Part shown: positions 16,474 to 24,781 of the stretch, piece after piece
Numbering within the stretch: the stretch's first letter is position 1
How the letters are laid out: each line of letters begins with the position of its first letter
Assembly (NCBI GenBank): GCA_902583635.1
Contig: CACHWJ010000009.1
Span: 1 to 34,114, forward strand
Length of the DNA stretch: 34,114 bases
Direction: 5' to 3'
From: an uncultured Pelagibacteraceae bacterium
GTDB taxonomy: Bacteria > Pseudomonadota > Alphaproteobacteria > Pelagibacterales > Pelagibacteraceae
Program-made: the position numbers and the translations under genes
The notes under the pieces: generated by a model
Seen by the model: only the letters and a program-made list of their open reading frames with translations
Database searches by the model: none
Told to the model about the DNA's origin: nothing

Positions 16474-17490
16474 ATGTACACCGTAAATACCAAAATTAAT
16501 AATCAATTGTCTTTATGGTTAATTATAATGTTTATTATAATTTCTATTATGATTGTAGTTGGTGGCCTGACCAGACTCACCGACTCTGGTCTTTCAATAA
16601 CTGAATGGCAATTAATTTCTGGATTACTTCCTCCTTTAAATCAGAATGATTGGATATTATATTTTAATTTATACAAAGAAATACCTGAGTTTAAATTACA
16701 GAACTTCAATATGACTTTACAAGAATTTAAAGTTATTTTCTGGTGGGAGTGGGTACACAGAATGTTAGGCAGGTTAATAGGACTATGTTTTTTAATTCCA
16801 CTCATATACTTCTCATTCAAATTAAAAATTACAAAAATAATAAATTTATATTTCATTTTTTTTCTTATTTGCTTCCAAGGCTTTATTGGTTGGTATATGG
16901 TTAGTAGTGGTTTAGTTGATAGGGTAGATGTTAGTCATTTTAGATTATCTGTTCATTTGTTAATTGCTTTTTTAATTTTATCGTTAATTTTTTGGAATTA
17001 TTTAAAATATCAAAATTATAACCAGGTTGTAGAGGGAATAAATTCAACTATTCCTTTTGTATTTTTAGTATTAATATTAATACAAATTGTAATTGGTGCA
17101 TTTGTCTCAGGAATGGATGCTGGAAAAATTTATAATTCCTGGCCCCTGATGGGAAATACCTATTTTCCAAATGATAATAATTTTGAAAATTTATTTAAAT
17201 TATCCGCTTTTAGTGATCCATCATTAGTTCAGTTTATTCATAGAAATCTGGCATATATAATTGGATTATTTTATGTATTAATTTTTTTTAAAGTTTATAA
17301 AAATAAAATCACTAAATTATATAGATCAGTTAATATTTTAGGTTTTTTTATAATCTTACAGATTATTTTAGGAATTTTTACAATTATACTTGGTGCACAA
17401 ATATATATTGCTGCTGTACACCAAGTAAGTTCTATTTTTTTAGTAACTTCATCTATTTATTTTTTCTTTATAAATACCAGAACTAGCTAA
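16474..17490 (+). CDS. ctaA: Heme A synthase (COX15/CtaA)
   Basis: Oxidises the C8 methyl of heme O to give heme A for aa3-type cytochrome oxidase. The 338-residue protein has about eight membrane segments and the four family histidine positions: His95 (EWVHRMLGR), His161 (FRLSVHLLIAF), His256 (FIHRNLAY) and His316 (AAVHQVSS). GGLTRLTDSGLSITEW near the N-terminus is a COX15 signature. Its last 8 bases overlap the end of the convergent metY. Confidence 0.95.
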   Translation: MYTVNTKINNQLSLWLIIMFIIISIMIVVGGLTRLTDSGLSITEWQLISGLLPPLNQNDWILYFNLYKEIPEFKLQNFNMTLQEFKVIFWWEWVHRMLGRLIGLCFLIPLIYFSFKLKITKIINLYFIFFLICFQGFIGWYMVSSGLVDRVDVSHFRLSVHLLIAFLILSLIFWNYLKYQNYNQVVEGINSTIPFVFLVLILIQIVIGAFVSGMDAGKIYNSWPLMGNTYFPNDNNFENLFKLSAFSDPSLVQFIHRNLAYIIGLFYVLIFFKVYKNKITKLYRSVNILGFFIILQIILGIFTIILGAQIYIAAVHQVSSIFLVTSSIYFFFINTRTS

Positions 17491-18811
17491 CCGCTTTAAG
17501 CTTACCTTTTGAGGATTTATTTAAAGCTTGATCTAAATCTTCAATAATATCGTCTATATGCTCGATACCTATACACAGTCTGACATAACTTTGTGTTACA
17601 CCAGATGCAATAAGCTCTTTTTCATTTAATTGACTGTGTGTTGTACTGGCTGGGTGGATAGCTAAACTTCTAGCATCCCCAATGTTTGCAACATGATAAA
17701 ACATTTTTAATGATTCAATAAATTTTTTACCAGCTTCAATTCCACCTTTTAGCTCAATGCCAACCATTGGTCCATTTCCACCCTTTAAGTAATGTTTAGC
17801 TCTGTCTGAAATATGTTTATCATGCTCTGTTGAATAAATTACTTTGGTTACTTCTTTATGTTTTTTTAAAAAATTAACAGCCTTTTGTGCATTTTCACAA
17901 TGCTGTTTCATTCTTAAAGCCACAGTTTCAAGACCTTGTATAATTGCAAAAGCATTATCAGGTGCACATGCTGATCCTAGATCTCTCAACAGGCAAACTC
18001 TAGCACGTACAGCAAAAGGAACATTGGCACCAGTCATTTCAGGCACTGCTTTTCCCCATATAACATTATTGTAGCTAGCATCTGGTTCGTTAAATAAAGG
18101 CTGTCTTTTAGGATCAGCTGTCCAATCGAAATTCCCACTATCAACAATACTCCCAGCGATTGCTGTTCCATGTCCACCAATATATTTTGTTAAAGAATGA
18201 ATAACTACAGCAGCTCCATGTTCAATAGGCTTGCAAATAACAGGGGCGGCAGTATTATCCATTATAAGAGGAATATTATATCTTCTTCCAATATCTGAAA
18301 CTTCTTTAATAGGGAAAACTCTTAAATATGGATTAGGTAGAGTTTCTCCATAAAAAGCACGCGTATTATCATCAATTAGTTTTTCAAAATTTTTAGGATC
18401 ACTCGGATCTGCATATCTTATCTCTATTCCAAGTTTACTAAGTGTATTGTTAAATAATGATACAGTTCCACCATATAAATCGGTAGAACTAATGATGTTA
18501 TCACCAGCTTGAGCAACATTTAATACTGCAAAAGAGGAGGCTGTCTGACCAGAAGACACAGTTACACACGACAAACCACCTTCAAGAGCAGCAACTCTTT
18601 TCTCTAACACGTCATTTGTAGGATTCATTATTCTTGTATAAATGTTTCCAAACTCTTTTAGTGAAAACAAATTAGCTGCATGCTCTGTACTGTTAAACTC
18701 ATATGATGTAGTTCTATATATAGGTACAGCAACAGCATTTGTTGCAGGATCACTTCTGTAATCACCACCATGAACCGCAATAGTCTCAGGATTATTTCTT
18801 TTATTTCTCAT
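17483..18811 (-). CDS. metY: O-acetylhomoserine sulfhydrylase / aminocarboxypropyltransferase
   Basis: PLP enzyme of the Cys/Met metabolism family that makes homocysteine from O-acetylhomoserine and sulfide. The PLP lysine is Lys209 in VIHSLTKYIGGHG. Family marks include ETIAVHGGDYRSDPATNAVAVPIY, YTRIMNPTNDVLEKRVAALEGG and SSGQTASSFA. The 442 residues are typical of MetY and longer than MetB/MetC. The leader carries a SAM-V riboswitch over the ribosome-binding site and a SAM-II riboswitch upstream of it, so expression should fall when S-adenosylmethionine is abundant. hom, on the same contig, supplies the homoserine backbone. Confidence 0.94.
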   Translation of the reverse strand: MRNKRNNPETIAVHGGDYRSDPATNAVAVPIYRTTSYEFNSTEHAANLFSLKEFGNIYTRIMNPTNDVLEKRVAALEGGLSCVTVSSGQTASSFAVLNVAQAGDNIISSTDLYGGTVSLFNNTLSKLGIEIRYADPSDPKNFEKLIDDNTRAFYGETLPNPYLRVFPIKEVSDIGRRYNIPLIMDNTAAPVICKPIEHGAAVVIHSLTKYIGGHGTAIAGSIVDSGNFDWTADPKRQPLFNEPDASYNNVIWGKAVPEMTGANVPFAVRARVCLLRDLGSACAPDNAFAIIQGLETVALRMKQHCENAQKAVNFLKKHKEVTKVIYSTEHDKHISDRAKHYLKGGNGPMVGIELKGGIEAGKKFIESLKMFYHVANIGDARSLAIHPASTTHSQLNEKELIASGVTQSYVRLCIGIEHIDDIIEDLDQALNKSSKGKLKAVS

Positions 18812-18816
18812 AATAT

Positions 18817-18875
18817 GCTCCTTTTTTAGTGCTTTAACTTAATGTGAGGCGCACAATATAGTTCAAATGCCTACC
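18817..18875 (-). promoter_or_regulatory. SAM-V riboswitch in the metY leader
   Basis: Read on the minus strand: an AGGC / GCCT stem encloses CATTTGAACTATATTGT, and GTGC (next to the GCCT arm) can pair with GCAC further on to form a pseudoknot. ACTAAAAAAGGAGC follows, and within it AAGGAG is the metY ribosome-binding site, seven bases before the ATG. This matches the SAM-V consensus known from Pelagibacter metY and bhmT leaders. Ligand binding should hide the ribosome-binding site, giving translational repression. Confidence 0.88.
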
Positions 18876-18890
18876 GATAATTTATGAAAT

Positions 18891-18935
18891 TCCTTTTTAG
18901 CAGTTTAAAGCCCGCAATAGGATCAAATCGGCATT
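18891..18935 (-). promoter_or_regulatory. SAM-II riboswitch upstream of SAM-V
   Basis: Minus-strand sequence holds the SAM-II core words GATTTGATCCTATTGC and TGCTAAAAAGGA. AATGCC pairs with GGCTTT (one mismatch) as P1, and TCCT in the loop pairs with the downstream AGGA to make the H-type pseudoknot. It ends about 15 nt before the SAM-V element, so two SAM aptamers of different class act in series on metY. No clear terminator hairpin is seen between them. Confidence 0.8.
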
Positions 18936-18979
18936 ATCCTTTTATCAAATTAAGACCTATTTTCAAGGTAAATATAAAA

Positions 18980-19007
18980 TTGACTTTGATTTTAATAATA
19001 GTATTAA
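18980..19007 (+). promoter_or_regulatory. Promoter of rplM-rpsI, predicted leaderless
   Basis: TTGACT at 18980-18985, 16-bp spacer, TATTAA at 19002-19007. The ATG of rplM is at 19018, so the transcript would start only about four bases before it. The intervening CCTCGCACT has no Shine-Dalgarno match. Confidence 0.6.
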
Positions 19008-19017
19008 TCCTCGCACT

Positions 19018-19476
19018 ATGACGAAATTCCTTAAAAAAGACCAAATAACATCATCTTGGTATGAAATTGATGCAACTAATGCAGTTGTTGGTAGATTGGC
19101 AACTGTTGTTTCAAACATTATACGAGGAAAAAATAAAACTACATATACACCACATATGGATGATGGAGATTTTGTTGTTGTTAAAAATGTTGAACAAGTA
19201 AAATTCACAGGAAAAAAATTTCAGGACAAGAAGTATTATAGACATACAGGTCACCCAGGTGGAATTAAGATCGCTACTCCTGAAAAATTACATGAAAAAA
19301 AACCAGGTGAAATTTTAAAACTTGCAGTTAAAAGAATGTTACCTAGTGGTGTTTTGGGTCGCAAACAATTAACTAAACTAAAAATTTATGCAGGTAATGA
19401 TCACCCGCATACTGCACAAAATCCTAAAGTCATCGAATTAAATAAATTGAACAGCAAAAACTTAACTAGAAACTAA
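19018..19476 (+). CDS. rplM: 50S ribosomal protein L13
   Basis: 152 residues with the L13 signatures WYEIDATNAVVGRLAT, IIRGKNKTTYTPH, YRHTGHPGG and AVKRMLPSGVLGRKQL, ending in the conserved YAGNDHPHTAQNP. It is followed after one base by rpsI, the universal L13-S9 pair. The promoter found directly upstream suggests this pair starts a transcript that may run on into argC. Confidence 0.97.
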   Translation: MTKFLKKDQITSSWYEIDATNAVVGRLATVVSNIIRGKNKTTYTPHMDDGDFVVVKNVEQVKFTGKKFQDKKYYRHTGHPGGIKIATPEKLHEKKPGEILKLAVKRMLPSGVLGRKQLTKLKIYAGNDHPHTAQNPKVIELNKLNSKNLTRN

Positions 19477-19477
19477 T

Positions 19478-19915
19478 ATGGAAAATACTCAAACATCCTC
19501 AAAATCAACTAAACTTAAATTAGATTTTAAAGATAGTAAATATGCAACTGGTAGAAGAAAAACTTCTATTGCGAAAGTTTGGTTAAAAAAAGGATCTGGT
19601 AAAATATATGTAAATGGAAAATTATTTAGTGATTATTTTGCAGACGAAACCCATAAAATGCAAATTACAAGACCTTTTGAGATTATAAATCAGTCTACAG
19701 ACTATGATGTTAGATGTAGCGTTAAAGGTGGCGGACCAACCGGTCAAGCTGGTGCAATGGTTCATGGTATATCTAAAGCATTAGTTTTATTTGATGAAAA
19801 TTTAAAAAGTACATTAAAAACAGAAAAACTTACCACAAGAGACTCTCGAGCAGTTGAGAGGAAAAAACCTGGTAGAAGAAAAGCTAGAAGAAGCTTCCAA
19901 TTCTCTAAAAGATAA
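19478..19915 (+). CDS. rpsI: 30S ribosomal protein S9
   Basis: 145 residues. After a short lysine-rich N-terminal extension comes YATGRRKTSIAKVWLKKGSGKIYVNG, then VKGGGPTGQAGAMVHGISKAL and the C-terminal RDSRAVERKKPGRRKARRSFQFSKR, whose final SKR tail reaches the P-site tRNA in ribosomes. Paired with rplM. A run of eight or more T follows the stop, but I could not build a hairpin in front of it. Confidence 0.97.
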   Translation: MENTQTSSKSTKLKLDFKDSKYATGRRKTSIAKVWLKKGSGKIYVNGKLFSDYFADETHKMQITRPFEIINQSTDYDVRCSVKGGGPTGQAGAMVHGISKALVLFDENLKSTLKTEKLTTRDSRAVERKKPGRRKARRSFQFSKR

Positions 19916-19934
19916 TTTTTTTTTAATATTTAAC

Positions 19935-19943
19935 TGTTATAAT
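19935..19943 (+). promoter_or_regulatory. Extended -10 promoter of argC, predicted leaderless
   Basis: TGTTATAAT at 19935-19943 is a perfect extended -10 (TGn plus TATAAT). The -10 ends five bases before the argC ATG at 19949, placing the RNA start at or inside the start codon. No Shine-Dalgarno is present. Confidence 0.5.
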
Positions 19944-19948
19944 ATAAA

Positions 19949-20971
19949 ATGCTCAAGCTAAATGCATTAGTCGCTGGATCAACTGGATATATTGGAACTC
20001 AATTAATTAAGATATTAGTTAAGCACAAATATATAAATATAAAATATTTATGTGGTAATTCCTCAGTAGGCAAGAGCATTTCTTTTTATGAAAAGTCATT
20101 AAGAAAATATAAATTACCAAAAATAAGAAAATTTAATAAAAATTTATTAGATGGTGTTGATATAATTTTTACAGCTTTACCTAATGGAGAAGCGCAAGAT
20201 ATATCTAAATATTTAAATAAAAAAAATATATTAATTGATTTAGCTGCAGATTTTAGACTTGAAAAAGCTTCAGAATATAAAAAATGGTATAAGCAGAAGC
20301 ATCGAGCAATTAAACTTATGAAAAAAAGTATCTATTCACTACCTGAAATTAATAGAAAAGAGCTGAAAAAATATAATATTATCTCAAGTCCTGGCTGTTA
20401 TCCAACATCTATACTTTTGCCATTAGTACCTTTGATTAATAAAAATTTAGTTAAAGTTTCAAATATTATAATAGACTCCAAATCAGGTTATTCTGGTGCT
20501 GGAAGAGGTGTTCACAAAAAATATAAAAATAAAAATTTATATGAATCTTTAAGCGCATATGGTGTTGGAAATCATCGTCATAATTCAGAAATTGACCAGA
20601 TGTTAAAAAAATTTTCTAAAAAAAAAATTGAAGTAATTTTTACACCACATTTATCACCAATGTTTAAAGGAATTCTAAGTACTATATATTTAGATTTGAA
20701 TAAAAATGTAAATCAATCAAAGGTAATAAGTTTATTATCAAAATTCTACAAAAACGAGAAATTTGTTAAGATTTCTAAATCAAATACTTTCATAAGCACA
20801 AATAATGTTATTAATACCAATAATTGTCTAATATCGGTCTGTAAATCTAAATTTAAAAATAAAATTATAATACTTTCAGCTATAGATAATTTGATAAAAG
20901 GTGGCGCTGGTCAAGCAGTACAAAGTCTAAACAATAGATTTAATTTTCCAGAAACAACTGGATTAATATGA
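19949..20971 (+). CDS. argC: N-acetyl-gamma-glutamyl-phosphate reductase
   Basis: NADPH-dependent reduction of N-acetylglutamyl phosphate to the semialdehyde in arginine synthesis. The nucleotide-binding start ALVAGSTGYIGTQLI, the active-site ISSPGCYPTS with Cys150, SGYSGAGRG and the His-containing GNHRHNSEID are all present. 340 residues, normal for the long form. The downstream small lipoprotein gene overlaps its end by 4 bp and hom follows, forming argC-lipoprotein-hom. Confidence 0.95.
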   Translation: MLKLNALVAGSTGYIGTQLIKILVKHKYINIKYLCGNSSVGKSISFYEKSLRKYKLPKIRKFNKNLLDGVDIIFTALPNGEAQDISKYLNKKNILIDLAADFRLEKASEYKKWYKQKHRAIKLMKKSIYSLPEINRKELKKYNIISSPGCYPTSILLPLVPLINKNLVKVSNIIIDSKSGYSGAGRGVHKKYKNKNLYESLSAYGVGNHRHNSEIDQMLKKFSKKKIEVIFTPHLSPMFKGILSTIYLDLNKNVNQSKVISLLSKFYKNEKFVKISKSNTFISTNNVINTNNCLISVCKSKFKNKIIILSAIDNLIKGGAGQAVQSLNNRFNFPETTGLI

Positions 20972-21195
20972 GATTAATATTTTGTTTATTTTCACTATTA
21001 TTTATTAGCAACTGTTCTTTAAATAAAGATTCTCACTATTGGACTGAAGATTCTATTAAAAAAAAAGATGAGCAAATAAATCTTTCAAAAATATTAAAAA
21101 AATCAAAAAATATAACATCAATGACATTGGATGAATATAAAATATATATAGAAGACTACACAAAAAAAAGTAAATATCCTGATATTAGTAAATGA
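20968..21195 (+). CDS. Small predicted lipoprotein, function unknown
   Basis: 75 residues. A short signal peptide (RLIFCLFSLLFISN) ends at Cys16, giving a lipobox FISNC with Asn at -1. The mature part is about 60 charged residues without recognisable domains: HYWTEDSIKKKDEQINLSKILKK and MTLDEYKIYIEDYTKKS. Four-base overlaps with both argC and hom show it is embedded in that operon. Function cannot be inferred from the operon, since amino-acid enzymes give no hint of an envelope role. Confidence 0.75.
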   Translation: MRLIFCLFSLLFISNCSLNKDSHYWTEDSIKKKDEQINLSKILKKSKNITSMTLDEYKIYIEDYTKKSKYPDISK

Positions 21196-22484
21196 AAAAA
21201 ATATATAATATCGCAGTAGTTGGTTTAGGACAGGTAGGTATCTATTTACTTAATGAGTTAAACACTAAAAAAAAAAAAATTGAAATAAAAACTGGAACAA
21301 AAATTAATGTAGTCGCGATATCAGCAAAAAATATTAAAAAAAAGAGAAAATTTAAAATTAATAAGAAAATTTTTTATACCAACCCTCTTGAAATATTTAA
21401 AAAACATAAAGTAGATATATTATTTGAAGCAATAGGATTATCTGATGGTATGTCTAAAAAGATTGTGGAGAAAGCTTTAAAAAGTAAGGTTCACGTCATT
21501 ACACCAAATAAAGCTTTAATTTCTAAACATGGAAATTATCTAGCAAAATTAGCTGAAAAAAATAATGTTAACCTAGAGTTTGAAGCTTCAGTAGCAGGAG
21601 GTATTCCAATCTTAAGATCAATTAAGGAAGGATTAGCAACAAACAAAATCTCAAAGATTTATGGAATATTAAATGGTACCTCAAATTATATCCTATCTGA
21701 AATGGAAAATTCTAATCAAAAATTTAATGATGTTCTTATTAAAGCACAAAAACTTGGCTATGCAGAACCTGGTAATCCTAAATTAGATTTAAATGGCTTT
21801 GATGCTTTTGCTAAGGTAAGAATTTTATCTGCACTTGCATTTAATAGTAAAATTTCCCACCATAAATGTTTAATGGAAGGGATAGAAAAAATAGAATTAA
21901 AAGATATAAAAATTTCAAATCAATTAGATTTAAGAATAAAACTTCTTGGCATAACAGAATTAAAGAATAATCAACTTTTTGAAACAGTTCACCCGTGTTT
22001 AGTTAACAAAAAATCTTATATTGGGAATGTTAATGGGGTAATGAATGCGGTAATTCTTGAGGGTAAACCTGTAGGTAAAAGTATTTTACAAGGTGAAGGT
22101 GCAGGCCCTGGTCCCACTTCATCTTCACTACTTTCTGACTTATTGTCTATACTTAGAGGGAATATTAAAAAACCTTTTGGAGTTCCTTTTGCACAATTAA
22201 AAGCTTTAAAATCTTATAATTTAAATAATTACACAAACTCACTATATTTAAGGTTTGAAGTGAGGGATCGACCTGGAGTTTTATCTCAAATTACTAATCG
22301 TTTAGCCAAGTATAAAATATCTGTAAAAAGACTTGTCCAAACACCTGATAAAAAAACAAATAAAGCAACAATAGTAATCATAACTCACAAAACTTCTGAG
22401 ATAAATTCCAAGAATTGCTTATCTATATTTAAAAAAAATAAAAATATTTTGAAAACACCAACACTTATTAGAGTGCTTGGTTAA
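21192..22484 (+). CDS. hom: Homoserine dehydrogenase
   Basis: Reduces aspartate semialdehyde to homoserine, the branch point to threonine and methionine. An N-terminal Rossmann motif (IAVVGLGQVG), HVITPNKALIS, ASVAGGIPILRSIKEGL, LNGTSNYIL and the catalytic segment AEPGNPKLDLNGFDAFAK are all seen. A C-terminal ACT domain (about residues 350-430, LYLRFEVRDRPGVLSQITNRLA) suggests feedback inhibition, usually by threonine. 430 residues. It overlaps the AEC transporter start by one base. In many alphaproteobacteria glpX follows directly; here it lies 6.6 kb away on the other strand. Confidence 0.96.
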   Translation: MKKIYNIAVVGLGQVGIYLLNELNTKKKKIEIKTGTKINVVAISAKNIKKKRKFKINKKIFYTNPLEIFKKHKVDILFEAIGLSDGMSKKIVEKALKSKVHVITPNKALISKHGNYLAKLAEKNNVNLEFEASVAGGIPILRSIKEGLATNKISKIYGILNGTSNYILSEMENSNQKFNDVLIKAQKLGYAEPGNPKLDLNGFDAFAKVRILSALAFNSKISHHKCLMEGIEKIELKDIKISNQLDLRIKLLGITELKNNQLFETVHPCLVNKKSYIGNVNGVMNAVILEGKPVGKSILQGEGAGPGPTSSSLLSDLLSILRGNIKKPFGVPFAQLKALKSYNLNNYTNSLYLRFEVRDRPGVLSQITNRLAKYKISVKRLVQTPDKKTNKATIVIITHKTSEINSKNCLSIFKKNKNILKTPTLIRVLG

Positions 22485-23383
22485 TGGATATTTATTTTAA
22501 ACTTTTCGAAGTTTTATTTCCTGTTTTTTTTATGGTGGGTATAGGTTACTTTATTGGTAAAAAAAATCCTAAATTAGATACTTCTTTTATCACAAATTTT
22601 GCTGCTAATGTTGGAAGCCCTGCGATGGTTTTTTACGCTATCACTACTACTGGTGTAACATTCCCAATGTTTATTGAGTATTTTTGGTATTCATTAATTG
22701 CAATATTTGCCTTTGCTATAGTAGGTGTAATCTTTTTAATTTTTTTAAGAAAAGAAATAATACGAGAACTTCCTCCATTTGTTTTACCTAATGTTGGTAA
22801 CATGGGATTACCAATTTGTTTATTTGCTTATGGTGATTTAGGATTAGGTATTGCAGCTACTATCTCTTCATTAGTTATATTTTTTCATTTTACAATAAAT
22901 GTTTTTTTGGCTAGTAAAAAATTTAGTTTAAAGCTTTTACTTCAAAGCCCACCTGTATATGCAATAATAATTTCAATTATCTTTTTATATTATGAAATTG
23001 AAACCCCAGTTTTTTTAGTGAATACAACTATGATTACTGCTTATACAGCAATATTTTTAATATTGATGTCTTTAGGTATAGCCCTTACAAGATTAAAAGT
23101 TTTTTCTTTTAAGTCTGCTTTTATTTCTTCTATATGTAGAGTTTTTATTGGACCATTAATTGGACTAGGTATTATAAAAGTGTTTAATTTATCTGGTTTT
23201 GCAGCAGGTGTATTTTTAATTCAATGTGCTATGCCAAGTGCAGTTTTGACTTATTTAATTGGTTCAATGTATTCACCTAAAAAAATTGTTGATAGCATTG
23301 CAAGTATGATTGTAGTTTCAACAATTATGTCATTTATAACGTTACCAATTGTTGTATTCTTTGCTTTAAAATACTTCTATTAA
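22484..23383 (+). CDS. AEC family transporter (auxin efflux carrier-like)
   Basis: A 299-residue integral membrane protein with about ten hydrophobic segments. The start LFEVLFPVFFMVGIGYFIGKKNP and the central PNVGNMGLPICLFAYGDLGLG are the characteristic Mem_trans (PF03547) motif. The C-terminal half carries the second inverted repeat, QCAMPSAVLTYLIGSMY. Bacterial members are thought to move organic acids such as malate, but the substrate here cannot be told. It overlaps hom by one base, so co-transcription is likely. Confidence 0.88.
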   Translation: MDIYFKLFEVLFPVFFMVGIGYFIGKKNPKLDTSFITNFAANVGSPAMVFYAITTTGVTFPMFIEYFWYSLIAIFAFAIVGVIFLIFLRKEIIRELPPFVLPNVGNMGLPICLFAYGDLGLGIAATISSLVIFFHFTINVFLASKKFSLKLLLQSPPVYAIIISIIFLYYEIETPVFLVNTTMITAYTAIFLILMSLGIALTRLKVFSFKSAFISSICRVFIGPLIGLGIIKVFNLSGFAAGVFLIQCAMPSAVLTYLIGSMYSPKKIVDSIASMIVVSTIMSFITLPIVVFFALKYFY

Positions 23384-23399
23384 ACTATATCCTTCTTTT

Positions 23400-24251
23400 A
23401 TGAAGGCAATAATTTTAAATGCATCTGCCTGGATGATTGTTCCTGTCATGGATGCTTTTGCTAAATATTTAAGCTCATCTATGGATGTTTTGCAGATAAC
23501 TTGGGCGAGATATTTTTTTACTGTAGTCTTTACATTATCCTTAATGCTTATCTTTTATAGGCATTCATTAGTTTGGACAAAAAAACCAGCTCTTCAATTA
23601 ATTAGAGGATTAATTTTTGTTTTTTCTACTTATTTGTTCTTTTATGCAATATCAGAAATTTCACTTCCAAAAGCTCTAACTTTAGCTTTTGTTGCTCCAA
23701 TTTGTGTTACAGCCTTATCTCCATTTTTTTTAAATGAGAAAGTAGGGGTGAAAAGGTGGACCGCTGTGTCTTTAGGATTTATTGGAACATTAATTGTAAT
23801 AAGACCTGGCTTTATTGAACTTAATTTAGCTACCATGGCCGCATTAGGTAATGGAATTTGTTATGGATTTTATCTAATAATAACAAGAAAATTGAGTACT
23901 TCAGATAATCCACTTTTAACGCTTTTATTATCAGGTTTGATAGGAACTATTATAATTAGCCTGTTTATGCCCTCAGTTTGGGTTAATCCTACGTCAAATC
24001 AATGGATTTTAATGGCTTTAATAGGCCTTATAGCCTCTGTAGCGCATCTTTTCCTTATATTATCTCTAAAATACGCTGATGCATCTAAATTAGCTCCTTT
24101 AGGTTATACAGAGATAATTACAAATATACTCATTAGTTACTATTTCTTTCATGAATTGCCTGATAATTGGACTTATTTAGGCTTATTTATTATTGTTCTC
24201 AGTGGCCTATATATTTCTCGGAGGGAATATTTGCTAGCACGTCCTAAATAA
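23400..24251 (+). CDS. EamA-domain (DMT superfamily) transporter
   Basis: 283 residues with about ten membrane helices in two EamA repeats. The first contains MDAFAKYLSSSMDVLQITWARYFF and PLLALTLAFVAPI-like text (KALTLAFVAPICVTALSPFFLNEKVG). The second contains APLGYTEIITNILISYYFFHELP. This fits the family of drug/metabolite exporters, often S-adenosylmethionine or amino-acid related, but substrate is not predictable. It follows the AEC gene by 16 bp. A weak AGTAAA/TTTACT hairpin at 24254-24271 follows the stop. Confidence 0.88.
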   Translation: MKAIILNASAWMIVPVMDAFAKYLSSSMDVLQITWARYFFTVVFTLSLMLIFYRHSLVWTKKPALQLIRGLIFVFSTYLFFYAISEISLPKALTLAFVAPICVTALSPFFLNEKVGVKRWTAVSLGFIGTLIVIRPGFIELNLATMAALGNGICYGFYLIITRKLSTSDNPLLTLLLSGLIGTIIISLFMPSVWVNPTSNQWILMALIGLIASVAHLFLILSLKYADASKLAPLGYTEIITNILISYYFFHELPDNWTYLGLFIIVLSGLYISRREYLLARPK

Positions 24252-24781
24252 TAGTAAACAAATATTTACTTGTATCTAATATATTGCTTTAATATATACA
24301 TATAAACTACTGTAATCATTGTATTATTTTATTTAATAATTATTTACAAATTTGAAAACGATTTATTTTATTTTATTAAATAATAAATTAATATCTATTT
24401 TTTTTAGTAAATGTTAACAAATTTGAAAAAATTTTTATACAAAATTAACATTAATAATAAAATTGTTTAATTCCAATAGTTTTTTAAGCTTATTAATCAC
24501 AAAATTCAAAATATTTAATCGGATAAGTGAGTAGGGCAACAAAAATTGATAAAAATTTTTTGAAATTTTACTCTAAAATGAGCCTTGATATCACTTAAAG
24601 ATAGAGCAATGCAGTTATAGAATATATGTTTTAAAAGGCCATAGAGGTGCTTTATTTTAGTTTATCTAAATTTATAGCACAACTGAAGGGTGAAAAAACG
24701 ATTTATACTAAAATAGGCTTAATTATCAAAAAATTGTTGATTTTATTAGTTTTTTTTACATAAAATAGACTTAAAATGACA
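24252..24781. other. Gene-poor AT-rich spacer after the EamA transporter
   Basis: About 530 bp with no convincing gene on either strand; the longest frames are about 20-30 codons. It holds a 13-bp direct repeat (ACAAATTTGAAAA at 24346-24358 and 24417-24429) and a 34-nt imperfect hairpin at 24647-24680 (GTGCT / AGCAC base, TTTAG / CTAAA tip). For a genome this compact the length is unusual; it may be decayed sequence at the edge of an island or hide an RNA. Confidence 0.5.

Noticed and set aside
24254-24271. AGTAAA/TTTACT hairpin after the EamA gene as a terminator
   Set aside because: The stem is all A/T apart from one pair and no T-run follows; too weak to call.
24497-24600. 23-codon frame GTG-AGT-AGG (24529-24600) in the long spacer
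   Set aside because: Directly preceded by a stop, too short, and no start signal or similarity visible.
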